A program made the position numbers and the translations under genes. Positions 46,384-58,350 of a stretch of DNA of 64,000 bases are shown one piece after another. Source of the DNA: Blasia pusilla. Taxonomy: Eukaryota > Marchantiophyta > Marchantiopsida > Blasiales. The stretch lies in the NCBI GenBank assembly GCA_050084515.1, contig CM114271.1, forward strand, positions 55,490,001 to 55,554,000, in the 5' to 3' direction. Under the pieces are notes generated by a model. It was not told where the DNA came from. It did no database searches and saw only the letters and a list, made by a program, of their open reading frames with translations. Each line of letters opens with the position of its first letter. Position 1 is the first letter of the stretch.

Positions 46384-47660
46384 TGTTGTATAATAAAATC
46401 AGCTAGTGTGTAAACTCCTTCCTCGTTAAGTATTAGATAGAGTTTTATTAGCATTAAGTAAATTAGCTTAAGACAAGGAAATTCTCATGTTTAAACCTCT
46501 TTATGGTGCCTCTTTTATGCGGGCCCAACTTTAGGAAAAGAGGTAATAAATAAAAGATGACTTTATAAAAGTAAAGTTGTGAGGTTGGTGTTTTAATGAT
46601 ATGCAGAAGTAGGCTTGGTTGGTGGCTAGGTTAGTTGGGGTAAGTTGGAAAATATCAAGTGGGTAAAAGAGGATATTTTGGAAGAGATAAGCGGAAATCT
46701 ACTTGTGACAAAATGTGATTGGCTAAGCCTTGAAAGGAAGCCATATGGCACAAGATAAGATTAGCTCTATTTCATACTGTTGTGGATCTCTTGTGAGTAT
46801 ATAAAGAGGAGGGACCTTCAAGGGTTCATCACCTTCTATTTCACATCTTGAGTCTTTTGTGTCACTCTTGAGTGTATGGTTTTGGGATTGCTTGCTCTTC
46901 CAATAAGAGTGGATCACCCCTCTTGGGAGAGTAACTTGACCATGGTCTATTCTTCGAAAGATTTTAGAGTGTGGTGTGTGTGTGGAGATGAGAGGTTTGT
47001 CACCTTAGAGGAGTGTAGTCATACTAAAATAGTGAATATTTTGGCTTGTTACTTTCTCAATGAGAGTGGATTACCCCTTTTGGGAGAATAACTCTGCCAA
47101 AACCCATTCTTGAGGAGAGTAGAGAATGTCTGTCAAACATGGATAGGGGTGGAGCACGAGTTGTGACCGACTTTCCTTTCCTCAATCCAAACCATATCAA
47201 GATACTCTTTGTAGATAAGCACTGGTTCACTTGCCATTTAGTTTATCATTTTGGGGAGGCGTTCATGAACCATGTCATTCCATCTCCAACTCCGGTGATC
47301 TTTCCTATCGTCACATATGGAAGGACATGAGATTGTACTTTGTATGTCCTTATATAGCAATCCATGGATGTTAATAGGCTTGCTCAAGTAGGGTTTAACA
47401 CTACTTGTGTTATCTTCCTCGTGTACAAGCATAAAGTAGTTTATAGGGATTTTATAGTTAGGAATTTCGGGGTCCAATGTTACGAAGAAGTGATCGCCTC
47501 GGCACTTCCATTTGTGATACCTATTGTAAGAGAATGGAGAGTATATATAATAATCTTGTATTGAAAAAGGAGAACTTCTTAGAGAGTTCACCTTGCATCG
47601 ACCACGTCTGTTGCAGCTAGAAGGCATGCCCTTACTCGGAGAAAGGCTCTCAACACGACA
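46384..47660 (+). repeat. 5' LTR of gypsy element 2
   Basis: Runs from TGTTGTATAATAAAATC to CAACACGACA. A TATATAAAG box is at 46798-46806, which would drive element transcription. It matches the solo LTR at 44285-45563. A candidate primer-binding site (TGGTGCTTCCATTGAG) starts two bases after the LTR. Confidence 0.85.
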
Positions 47661-47680
47661 AATGGTGCTTCCATTGAGAG
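47661..47680 (+). other. Candidate primer-binding site of gypsy element 2
   Basis: TGGTGCTTCCATTGAG begins two bases after the LTR end, which is the usual place for the tRNA primer site. The tRNA partner was not determined. Confidence 0.5.
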
Positions 47681-47726
47681 ATCTTTGAGGCGGTAGATTG
47701 TGTTTGCAAGTTGGAGTCTTATCAAG

Positions 47727-48430
47727 ATGACGACTTTTGGTAGTACTTCATCAATGGGAACTCAGGGAGCTGAGGATCTTCTCCGAACTTCGACAACATT
47801 GTTGAGCCAACAAAGAGCAGTTCACATAGGAGAGCAAAGATCAACAAAGGCTCTTCAAGTGATTGTAACGAAGTAGGGGAGATTTGATGGGAGGAACATC
47901 ACCAAGTATGTTCGAGAGTACGTCTGTGAGATGGAGGTAAACCGTGTACCCGAAGGTGATATGGTGTCAAGTTTTGAGCTAGCTGTAATACCAGAGATTC
48001 ATAGTCAAGTAAAGAAGTTGAGAGCAGAAAATCCAACCTCGTGGGAGGAGTATGAGCACTTGCTGAAAGGAGAATTCTTCGATGATGATGTGGATCGGAT
48101 GACTAAGAGGAGTTTTTTAGAATGGATAGAACAACGTCCAGGGAAGGGAATAACTCCAAATGAATTATTGCGTGAGTTTGAGAAGCGTTTTTTTCAGATT
48201 CTTCTTCCGAAAGAGCAACTCTAGACTTGAGGAAAACTAGTTGTTCCTTAAGGCGGCTGACAAGAATTTGGAGGACAAGCTTTTCATAATGTTGGCAGAC
48301 AAGACCAAAGAAGGAGGTATCAACACTAATTGGAAGAAAGTGGAAGATGTTGTTGCTATCCTTACAAAGAAAACTTGAAGTAGAGGTAGAACCGCACTAT
48401 TCTAGTCAGAGGTATTAATTTTAAATCCAT
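47727..48430 (+). pseudogene. Gypsy element 2 gag, N-terminal part
   Basis: Starts MTTFGSTSSMGTQGAEDLL. A TAG at 47871 precedes GRFDGRNITKYVREYVCEME. The 47931-48224 frame continues with NPTSWEEYEHLLKGEFFDDD and GKGITPNELLREFEKRF, a gag capsid-like region. A frame change then leads to LFLKAADKNLEDKLFIMLAD and VEDVVAILTKK. The copy carries at least two stops. Confidence 0.7.
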
Positions 48431-50022
48431 TGCCTAAGCTCGTTTCAACAAAACTTGAAGATTCTGCTATAGATGAGTTGGTGAAAAGTTTGAGAGAATT
48501 AAGAGTAGAAATGGTTGAGCTTAAACTTGATAGGAATCCTAGTGTTGGTGCTCCTTCGACAAGTAGGAACTTTGTGAGAAGATGTATATGGTGTGATAGT
48601 ATTGAGCATCAACATCGAGAATGTGAGGAGTTTTCAGAAGCTCTTAGGAATGGAATAGTAAACTTCAAAGATGGGAAGATTCATTCAACGCATATTGGTA
48701 TACCGTTGAATACCAACTTTGGTAGAGGAGGAATGAAAGGCTTAGTGAGAAGTCAAGTAGGAGTTGCCACTATGGCATTAGATTCTGATATCTTTACAGT
48801 AAAAATAGAAGCGCCTATTGTATCTATAGCTAAAAGTGAATCATTTCAATTTCCTCGAGAAGTGATGATACGATGGGCAAAGACTATCCGTCATCTCGCT
48901 GGATGGGATGATCCAATGGAAGCTGGGTTTGTTAAAGCATACCTAGCACAAGAGAAACATGTGAGTTGGCAAGATGCTAGTGTGGAGGAGAAGAGGAGAT
49001 GTGACAATGATGGTGTTGATCTCGAGGAAGCTGCAAGAAGAGCGAGGACCGCAAGAAGGAAAGGGCAACCAGAGGCGCAACCATCAAGAGAAGAAGGGCC
49101 TTCTACATCTGAATCTATGATGGATTCACAAATGAAAGAAGGTGGAATGAAGGAGAAAGAGTTGAGGTCTTCTCAGAAGACCAAGGGTAAGACTCCTATA
49201 TACAAGTTGCAGTCTGATATAGAAACAAGCATGAATTTAAAGGAGATTCTTGAGGAGAGGATTTTGGATGCGAAAATAGAGTTTTCTTTGAGGGAAGTCT
49301 TGGGCATAGCCAAACGTGACTTTCATGAGTTGATCATAGATGTGATCAAAAGCAAAAGGCAGATGACTGCAAATATCGTGATGGTGAGGGTATCGGATAC
49401 TGACATCACAAAAGAAGAAGATGAAGAGCTTTGCCAAGTTTTTGGACAAAAGCTTGACTTACAAGGAGAAGAGGCGAGAGTAGGAGAAGCCTTGACAGAA
49501 CAAGGTGAAGAAAGACACAATGGTGGACACTATTCTCGGTCATATCGGGCGCGAGCAACAACGGAGGCTAGAGTTGGACTCGGCTCTCTCCAAGAGTCAG
49601 TTTTGGCTCTCGTTGATCATGGTTTGGAGATCAACATCATATCGCGAAGTGTATACAACAAAGGGATGTGGCCAATTGATACAAGGCATGGATGGGTACT
49701 ACGAGCGACTAACAACCAAAAAGGTGAACTCTACGGTGCTTGTCCATCCGTCAAAACCCGTATCGGAGATGTGTTAATTGAGCAAAATTTCTTTGTCCAG
49801 AATGGAGCTGCTTATCTTGTGATTCTTAGGCAACCTTACATCACAACATCTAGAATGGAGACCAAAGTCATGGATGATGGATCTCATTATGCCCGTATTA
49901 GAAGTCAGGATGGAACACGATCGGCTCAATTCCTTACTGTACGAGTAGGACATGAAAGGAACAGGGAGAAGTTGAGAGATGGTCCTATGAAGGTAGAAAA
50001 GGAGTTTTCGGATTTTAGTTAG
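48430..50022 (+). CDS. Gypsy element 2 gag C-terminus and protease
   Basis: A 530-codon open frame. It includes CIWCDSIEHQHRECEEF (a CxxC...H...C knuckle-like pattern), KDGKIHSTHIGIPLNTNFGR, a charged linker, and from about 49590 the protease with LALVDHGLEINIISRSVY (D-H-G active-site turn) and LVILRQPYITTSRMETKV. It ends near the RT frame. It is long and unbroken, unlike the gag upstream and the RT downstream, but the element as a whole is defective. Confidence 0.75.
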   Translation: MPKLVSTKLEDSAIDELVKSLRELRVEMVELKLDRNPSVGAPSTSRNFVRRCIWCDSIEHQHRECEEFSEALRNGIVNFKDGKIHSTHIGIPLNTNFGRGGMKGLVRSQVGVATMALDSDIFTVKIEAPIVSIAKSESFQFPREVMIRWAKTIRHLAGWDDPMEAGFVKAYLAQEKHVSWQDASVEEKRRCDNDGVDLEEAARRARTARRKGQPEAQPSREEGPSTSESMMDSQMKEGGMKEKELRSSQKTKGKTPIYKLQSDIETSMNLKEILEERILDAKIEFSLREVLGIAKRDFHELIIDVIKSKRQMTANIVMVRVSDTDITKEEDEELCQVFGQKLDLQGEEARVGEALTEQGEERHNGGHYSRSYRARATTEARVGLGSLQESVLALVDHGLEINIISRSVYNKGMWPIDTRHGWVLRATNNQKGELYGACPSVKTRIGDVLIEQNFFVQNGAAYLVILRQPYITTSRMETKVMDDGSHYARIRSQDGTRSAQFLTVRVGHERNREKLRDGPMKVEKEFSDFS

Positions 50023-50207
50023 CGCTCTTGTAGAGCGGGAATATGGGGGTGCAGAGAAAAGAAAGAGTCTTCCGCTAGCAGAAGCGGAAGAATCATATAT
50101 GTTTAGGTGTGGGTTTTCTCAATGTTTTTCTTCGTGGTCTAGTAGATTCCAAATGATGAAAGAAATGAATGAAAAGAAAAGAAGTTTTATGAAGAAAAAA
50201 AAAAGGT

Positions 50208-51433
50208 TTGTTAAAATGTGAGGGTGTTCTCTTAGATGAAGAGTTTATTAGTGGGATGTATGAAGAAGAGGGTTTTGTAGATAGTCTTGAAGAGGTGTTT
50301 ACCCAGATGAGCACCGATTTGCTGGATACAAGTGTGATTACAATTCACTTGCGTGAGTTACATGAAGAAATATCAAGGTTCATGGAAGGAGAAAGTGAAT
50401 ATGAATCTACGGAGAAGGAAGCCGATTGGCACGAGTTTGAGTCTGACAAACATCCCATGGAGGCACAAGTGCACACAAAATACAAGACTGTGGCCCGGAA
50501 GGTGAAACCAATGGCTATTCAACTACCAAAGGGTTTTGGGAGGCAAGTAGAACGTGCATCAATGGAGCCAAGTTTGCGGGATGTGAGGAAGATAGGACAC
50601 AAGTTCACAGAAGAGACGCTAGATCGTCTGCAAATTGGAGGGGGTGAGTTTCTCACAAAAATTGAAAGGAAAAGTTTTCGGGAGATGTTACGGAGACATG
50701 GTAAGGCCTTCTCTTTTACTACACAAGAAATTGGTTGTGTAGACACAAGTGTGGTGGCAACGATGGTAATTTTCACACTTCCACATGTGCCTTGGGATTT
50801 AAAACCCATACCAGTACCACGAGCTATGATTCCCAAGCTGATTGAGTTATTGAAGGAGAAGATACAGATGGGTATCTTAGAGCCATCTATGGGGCCTTAC
50901 TCGAGTCGATGGTTCACTATGCCAAAGAAATCAAGAGGAGCTCTCCGGTTCATTCAAGATATGCAACCAGCAAATAAGGTAACCATTCGAAATATGGGAG
51001 CGGGGCCTAGAATAGATGAAGTCGCAGAAGCTTTTACAGCCCGTGCTATCCATTCGATAGGAGATTTGCACCCGGGATATGATCAATTCCAATTAGCTAT
51101 GGAGAGTAGAGATATTACCAATATGCGCACTCCACTTGGGCTTGTAAGAATTTACACATTACATCAAGGAGCAACAAATTCTCTCGCTCACATGTAGAGT
51201 GCAATGAATAAAATCTTGAGAGAGTTCATTCCTGAGAAGACCATTCCTTTTGTAGATGATATTCCTATAAAGGGATGTGCAATAGAAGATAGGATTGAGA
51301 GGGTTATGAAAGATGGGTGTAGAAAGTTTGTGTCTGATCATATTCGTGATGTGGATATGATCCTAACCAGACTAGAAGAGGTCAATCTTACTCTTTTTGG
51401 AGAAAAGTGTAGCTTTGGAGTTCCTCAAATTGT
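50208..51433 (+). pseudogene. Gypsy element 2 reverse transcriptase, truncated
   Basis: Recognisable blocks: EKIQMGILEPSMGPYSSRW, RGALRFIQDMQPANKVTIRN, GDLHPGYDQFQLAMESRD, MRTPLGLVRIYTLHQGATN, and the catalytic box as FVDDIPIKG near 51250. A TAG at 51196-51198 interrupts after AHM. The sequence stops at CSFGVPQIV (51433), where a P terminus begins. RNase H, integrase and the 3' LTR are absent. Confidence 0.8.
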
Positions 51434-52763
51434 GGGGGGCTGCTATTCTGGCAGGAGAGAGGAAGAGAGAAGAGGAAAAGAGGAAGAGAGGAGAGTCTCT
51501 CTTAAAAAAAAAGGGCCAAATCCGCCTCCTCTCTTCAAAACTTTTTGACATATTTGAAATTTTTTTTTGCTTTCAAATTCATGAAATCTTTAGAAGAGAG
51601 AAGGTAGTGGTCCACATTCGGGCCTAAAGAAACCTTTTTTTTCCAGGGGGCGAAAAACAAGTAGACATCATAAGACCACTACAAACATTTTTCCATCACT
51701 CTCCATGTGAGCCTAAGTTTCTTCACATTGCCTGTCTCTGTCTACAGTAAGCTGTGCCTAGGGGTATTTTTGTTGGAGGACCCTTGGCCAATAATTTGAC
51801 CAGAAGTAGCAATCTCATCTCAATGAAAGGTTCAAATAAAGACCAACTTTGTGAAATGTGAACACAAGAGACGATAATCAAACCAAAAGATTGTTAGCTC
51901 TCTGGAGTAAAGAAGAACTGATGTCCCTTCATTCAGATCCTAAATCTGATAAACCGAGAAGTTGCACCCCTCTTAACCCGTCGGAATTTAGCAGGTTCCA
52001 ACTCTTGCAACCCATCAGAATTAGATGGCTTGCACCCCTTGCAAGCAAGCTCACCATAACAAAGGAAAGATTTTGAGAAGTGATTCCATTCCACCCTGCA
52101 CCCACGAAAATCCAACTGTTTGGAAATCCAAAATGGCAATCCGACATGTTATAGGAATCCAACACGTCTTAGAGAAGAAAAGAAGCCTAAGACTGGTTTG
52201 ACGATACTAGGGGAATGAGCAAAAAGTGAAAAAGACCGCCACAATGCCTCAGAATTTGGTCTCCCAGGGAAAGAGTCCGATCACTCAAGCAGCCAACCTG
52301 TTGGAATCCGACAGCTTGCTTGGAAAGGGTTGAAAAGTTGCAGTGGTCAAAAAGTGAAAAGTTGCAACCAGTCGGAATCAGACGGGTTGCAAAATAAACA
52401 TTCTGAGTAGCTAGACGAACACAATCCACAAGTCCAAAAAAAATATTCAACAAACTTTTACAAACACCATTATCGGTTGAAAAAATCTCGTCCTTTATTA
52501 CATCCGAAGGAATCTTGGAAATGTACATTTGATCTAGTCTATGATTTCTTCAGCCTCTTCATCTACTAATTTACTCCTAACTCTCCTAGGTTCCTGTACA
52601 AAAGGAATGTCCTGGGATACAAGTGGCTCATCTAGCCGATTGTAGACGGGGATAAAAAATGTTGGCAAATTGGAGAGCCTTGGCCCCCCCCTAGGTACAC
52701 CATAACGGTCCCATGTAGCCTGATTTGAGTCCGAACGCCTTCCTTGGCAGTATATCTTGGGAG
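51434..52763 (-). mobile_element. P fragment B': terminus plus tail, inserted in gypsy RT
   Basis: Begins with the P outer end (51434) and runs through the GA-rich tract, sparse palindromes at 51975-52400, and the tail segment 52763-52534 (WDRYGVPRGGPRLSN, then RRVRSKLVDEEAEEIID and stop). It is cut in the middle of the tail at 52763 by another P terminus, so a second P copy inserted into it. Confidence 0.65.
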
Positions 52764-54583
52764 GCTGGTATTCTGGCAGGAGAGAGTAAGAGAGGAGAGG
52801 AAGAGAGGAGAGTCTCTCTTCAAAGAAAAGGGCCAAATCCGCCTCCTCTCTTCAAAACTTTTTGACATATTTGAAATTTTTGTTTGCTTTCAAATTCAGG
52901 AAATCTTTAGAAGAGAGTATTTAGTGGTCCACATTTGGCCCTAAAAAACCTCCTCTTTCCTGGGGGCGAGAAAAAAGGAGACATCATAAGACCACTACAA
53001 ACATTTTTCCATCACTCTCCATGTGAGCCTAAGTTTCTTAACATTCCCTGTCTCGGTCAACAAAAAGCAGTGCCCTTGGTTTTTTTGTTGGAGGACCACC
53101 CGGATGCCAACCTCTCTTTTTGCAGGGATTGTTGCCTGCATCATGGCCTCCTCCAAATTGCCCCATAACCAACTTTCTGTTGGTTATGAATGGTGTCTGC
53201 TCAAGACCAACTTTGTGAAATGTGAACACATCAGATCCTAAGGTTGAGAAACCAAGAAGCTGCACCCCTCCCAACCCGTAAGAAAGCTCACCATAAGAAA
53301 GGAAAGATTTTTAGAAGTGATTTTCTTCCACCCTGCACCCACGACGATCTAACAGGTTGGGAATCCGAAATGGCAATCCGACAGATAGTAGGAATCCTGC
53401 ACATCTTAGACAAGAAAAGAAGCCTACAACTGGTTTGACGAATGTAGGGGAACGAGCCAAAAGTGAAGAAGCCCGCCACAATACGTCAGAAGTTGGTCTC
53501 ACCGGGATAGAGTCCGATCACTCAAGCAGTCAACCTTTTGGAATCCGACAGCTTGCTTGGAAATGGTAAAAAAGTTGCAGTGGGCAAAAAGCAAAAAGTT
53601 GCAACCCGTCGGAATCATACGGGTTGCAGAATTGTAATTCTGAGTAGCTAAAAGAACACAATCCACAAGTCCAAAAAAATATTCCAGCAAACTTTTACAA
53701 ACACCATTATGGGTTGAAAAAATCTCGTCCTTTATTACCTCCGAAGGAACCTCGGAAATGTACATTTGACCTAGTCTATGATTTCTTCAGCATCGTCATC
53801 TACAAATTTACTCCTAACTCTCCTCGGTGACAGTACCAAAGGAATGTCCTGGGATACAAGTGGCTCCTCTGGCCGATTGTAGACGGGGATCGAAAATGTT
53901 GGCGAATTCGAGAGCCTTGGCCCCCCCCTAGGTACACCATAACGGTCCCATATAACCTGATTCGAGTCCCACCGCCTTCCTCGGCAATATACCTTGTACG
54001 CTCTGCAATGTGACACCCATCCAGTATCAATATCAGCTCCGTCCCCGGTAATACCATTATGGCAATCGCACAGGTAGTAGGAATCCAAAACGTCTGAGAG
54101 AAGAAAAGAAGCCTAAGCCTGCCTTTACGAGTTGAGGGGAAGGTGCCAAGGGAAGAAGCCCGCCAGACTGCCTCTTAAGTTGGACCAACAGGGAAAGAGT
54201 CCGATCAAGCAACCAGTCGGAATCCGACAGGTTGCCTGGAAATGGTAAAAAGGGTGCACTGGTCAAAAAGTGAAAAGTTGCAAGCAGGAGAAATCCGACG
54301 GGTTGTAGTGGTCATAAAGTGAAAAGATGCAAGCAGGAGAAATCTGACGGGTTGCAAAATAGAAGTCCGCAGAGTACATAGACGATCACATTCGAAAAGA
54401 CAAAAAATGTTCAGCAAACTTCTACAAGCACCACCATCGTTCGAATAAATCTTCTGCTTTATATCATCCGAAAAAAGCTCGGAACTGTACATTTGATCTA
54501 TTCTATGAAATCTTTTGCCTCATCATCAAAAAACTCCCTACTCTAAACGCTGCAGTCAAGCTGGGTCGTTGAGTTCTTTGAAC
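52764..54583 (-). mobile_element. P copy B: 3' region with terminus and tail segment
   Basis: Colinear with 16600-18430 in inverted orientation. The terminus is at 52764, the tail segment is 54088-53771 with a full open frame ending FVDDDAEEIID, and palindromes are at 53520-53630 and 54200-54360. The stretch 53040-53480 shows no coding function. Confidence 0.65.
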
Positions 54584-55090
54584 TCACTCGTCATTGTTCG
54601 AGAGCTCTTGCAAAATTACTTTCGGCCTTGCACTCCCGATTTTTGGAATCGTTGGAAGTGACGATGGAGTCACTACCAAGGGTGGGTGCAGAATCGAGCT
54701 CTCGGCCGGTGGAGAGTTTGCGCCCCAACGAGCCTTTCAGATCTCGCCTTTGCCTCCTTGCAAAGGTCAAATAGTTCTGCCTTCCTCGAGGCGAGAGAAT
54801 GTTCTGCCACTCTGCCAGCGCCTTTGATACTTGCCCTGAAAGTCCCACTAAGTCGAACACCAAGTCACCCGGCCTTGATCACGAGCTCGATGAGCGTTTG
54901 CATCGTGGTGGCGACTTTTCCTTCCTCCCGTAAGTGGGGTCTTGTCTTGCATGTAAATTCCGGGGGAATTGTACAAACTATCTAAGTTGCACCCATCGAG
55001 CATGGATCCACAGGATCCTGGATCTTGAACACTGGAAATTGTGCTCGGGCGAACGGCGTTAAAGACACGAGGAGTGGTCCATCGTCAAAT

Positions 55091-55633
55091 CAGCATGTTG
55101 GAAACAATGTCAAGCAACTAAAGAAGTCGGCTTGAGAACATTTTCAATAACTGACTTTGGATCAACCTGTCGAAGTCCGACGGGTTGTTTTGTCCCGGAC
55201 CAACCCGTCGCCTTCCGGCGGGTTGGTCGTGACTAAAACTCTTTCCGTCGGGCTCCGTTGTTTTGTCCGTGAGCAACCCGTCGGAAGGCGATGGGTTCTT
55301 TGGCCTAGAGCAGCCCATGCTCGCCTGAGAGCAACCCGTTGCTATCAGACGGGTTGCATCCAAAAACCAAAAGCAACTGGGAAAAACCAAAAGCAACTAC
55401 AACCCGTCGGGTTCCGACGGGTTGCAGGTACACCGCGGTTTTCCCTGTGTATGTGGGAAAGATGCTACCCGTCAGAAACCGACGGGTTGCTCTCAGCCGA
55501 GCATGGGCTGCTCTAAGCCAGCAACCCGTCGCCTTCCGACGGGTTGCTCACGGACAAAAAAAACGGAGATGAACACTCATTATACACATCATTAAAATAT
55601 AATTGAAATTATAGTACAGGAATTGAGCCTTAC
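55091..55633. repeat. P intron 3 palindromes (copy B)
   Basis: Eight dyads at about 55160-55550. Centres differ from one another (for example CCTT, AAGG, GGTT, AAA), while the outer arms stay CAACCCGTCGG/CCGACGGGTTG. Confidence 0.75.
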
Positions 55634-57590
55634 CCGAATCTGACTCGTCGCGGATCGGAGTGGGTACTCGTTTTTGATGATCTATGATTGCGCCGTCCTC
55701 CACTTTAGCGACCTCTTGACGCACTGGAGGTTGAAGAGCTCGTCCTCGCTCCCTCCAGTCAACACCAAGAAGCAGCCCCTGTCACTTAGATAGGCGTATG
55801 CAAAGGATAACAATAGCGCAATCTGGTCATAAGAGAGCGGCACATTCCACTCAGGTACCTCGTCCGACGGATTCTCGCAACCCCGAGGGCAGATCGGCGA
55901 TCAAGAGATCCACCGCAACCTTTTCGACCACTCCATTCACCATCCAGGCAGCGTGCCCGTTTCGTTGGAGCTTCCGTCCCAGCGTTGTCAATTTATCGAT
56001 GGCTGGTTTCGACGCTTGAAAACTGGAGCTCTTCAGCTCATCCAGTTTAGGAGTGAACTGAAGGAGGACGCTTGTCCGGGTTTTTTTTGTCTGTGTCTTC
56101 CCAAGGATGATGGACTGTATTCTCCTTGGGACAACCCGGGCACCTCTCGCTTCCGCTTCTCCCTAGTCTGCGGATGGCTTGTCGAGGTCTCTATGACCTC
56201 AGACTCTGGTGGGGTTTTTTTCGCCGAGGACTTGGTCCGACCCTCTCTCCCCGCTCGCCCGGACGATTCTGCCTCTAGCCTTGAATCTTCAACCTCTCTT
56301 TGGGAAGACTCGGCCTCTGAATTTTTCCCTCCCCTCACCTTGCGTTTGAGACCCGCTATGGATTTGTCTTTGGCTGTGCGGACCTTGGAAGCCAACTCAA
56401 CTGTCTCGTGGGATTGCTCTTCTGCATCTCCTCCGAAGAAGTCTTCAGGCTGGATGAAATTGGGGATGTCGTCTTGTCCTGAGGCCATTGCATCATGAAG
56501 CACTTGTAAATCCTTATCGGTGATGTCTTCAGGGTCGTTGAAGTCGAGCCAAATGGGGCAATTCTCCACCTCCCAATCGGACATGTGCTGCCCCATCTCC
56601 ATGTCGTACATGGAGAATGTCTCTGCATCCGGTGGCGAAGCCCAAAATTTCAAGGCTACCGGCAATTTTCCCCACGTACGTGCATTCTTACACTGGACGA
56701 GGTACCTGAAGACCATCCGTTGGGCACCTTTTAGTCGAACAGAATCGGCCGTTTGCTCCTGTAGATCTCGTTTCTTCTTCGCTTGATCCCGTTTGTTCCC
56801 CTCTACTTCTTCGTCAAGCTCTGCCTGAGGGAGGACGCAAACCTTGAACATGGTCTTGAATCATGGGTTTTCGGTTGGCTTGTCCCGGATGTCGTCGAGC
56901 CAAACCTCAAAATCTCTAGAACTTTCAAGGTTTGCTTCATCCGGGATGGGCTCTAATCTTCTGAGCTCCGCTTGCAGACCGTCCAGCACGGACTTCCCGA
57001 TAACCCGCAACGCGTCCCAGAACGACCATTCGCGTAGCCAGTGCGAGATCACTAGATTGGACACACCCGGAGGATGGTGTGCCGCCCTCTTCTGGGCCTC
57101 TGAGCCCTCGAGACTGATTTTCATTGGTCGGATCCTCCTAAACTCGCTTATGCCGGACAACGCAAACCGATGCACGCGATTGAGGGACACTTTCTCCCCA
57201 ATCCGACCATGCGGATCTTCATCCCTTTTCCGCTGGCGCTTGATAATCGCCTTCTTGCTCGCCGTGTAGTTCGTTGCTGCAGATACTGCAACTTGGATGA
57301 ATTTCGCGCGCTCATACGTAGATACCTTCTCCCTCCGCTCCAGCTCTAGTGCAGCGCTTTTCTTCGCGGCCTGTATCTTCGACCAGCAAAGGATGGTTAC
57401 GGTTGCATCTTGGGAAATAAACTTATTTGCCCAAGTTTTCTTTTTAATCTGAGCACCCTTTGCAAGCATCTGATTGACAAGGGCATCGCCCAAGAACCCC
57501 CTGTACTCTCCCGGGTGCGTCGTAAGCACCTTCCTCACCCGATCGCAGTCCTGGATCCAGTGGTGGGTGACATTCCCCTCCGATACAATC

Positions 57591-58350
57591 CTGCTCATCC
57601 AAACTCAACCCGTCAGGAAATTACATGGGTTCCTGCAACCCGTCGGAGTCCGACGGGTCGTCACAGCTCAAGGTCGGATTCTAGCAACGAGCTAAATGAT
57701 GCAACCCGTCGGAGTCCGACGGATTGCATTCAGATTTGCTAATGCCTGGTTTCAACCCGTCGGACTCCGACGGGTTGTGCAACTGAACATACTAACGTGA
57801 ACATAGCAACCCGTCGGAGTCCGACAAGTTGCGTAATTGAATGTAAACTTGCAATTTGACGCAAAATTTGGGGAACCAACTTCCGAATGCAACCCGTCGG
57901 ACTCCGACGGGTTGATTTCGGCCAAAAAAAATTTCGAGGCAAGCAACCCATCGGACTCCGACGGGTTGCTTTGGGGAAAAAACCTTCTAAACCTGCAGTC
58001 AGTGGAACAACTCGTCGGAGTCCAACGAGTTGCATTCTTCAAAAAACATCCTGACAAGGCGGCGAGTCGAGCAACCCGTCGGACTCGGATGGTTTGCTTT
58101 GGGCCAAAAACTAATTAAATCTGTGGTCAATCGAACAACTCGTCGGAGTTCGACGAGTTGCATTCTTAAAAAAACATCCAAAAAAGCGTGGAGTCGAGCA
58201 ACCCGTCGGAGTCCGACGAGTTGCTTTCGGCAAAAACAAACCTAATCCATTCATCAATCGAGCAACTCGTCGGAGTCCGACGAGTTGCGTAAGTGTTAAA
58301 GCATCCCAACAACCGTCCCAACGAGTTGCGTAAGTGTTAAAGATACTCAC
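57591..58350. repeat. P intron 1 palindromes (copy B)
   Basis: About twelve dyads between the exon 3 acceptor and the exon 2 donor, mostly with GAGTC or GACTC centres (near 57640, 57700, 57755, 57810, 57893, 57947, 58012, 58075, 58137, 58200, 58263). Confidence 0.8.

Noticed and set aside
46384-47627. Several 60-130 codon frames in the LTRs (also at 44.3-45.2 kb)
   Set aside because: They occur on both strands of both LTR copies, show no family features, and overlap promoter sequence.
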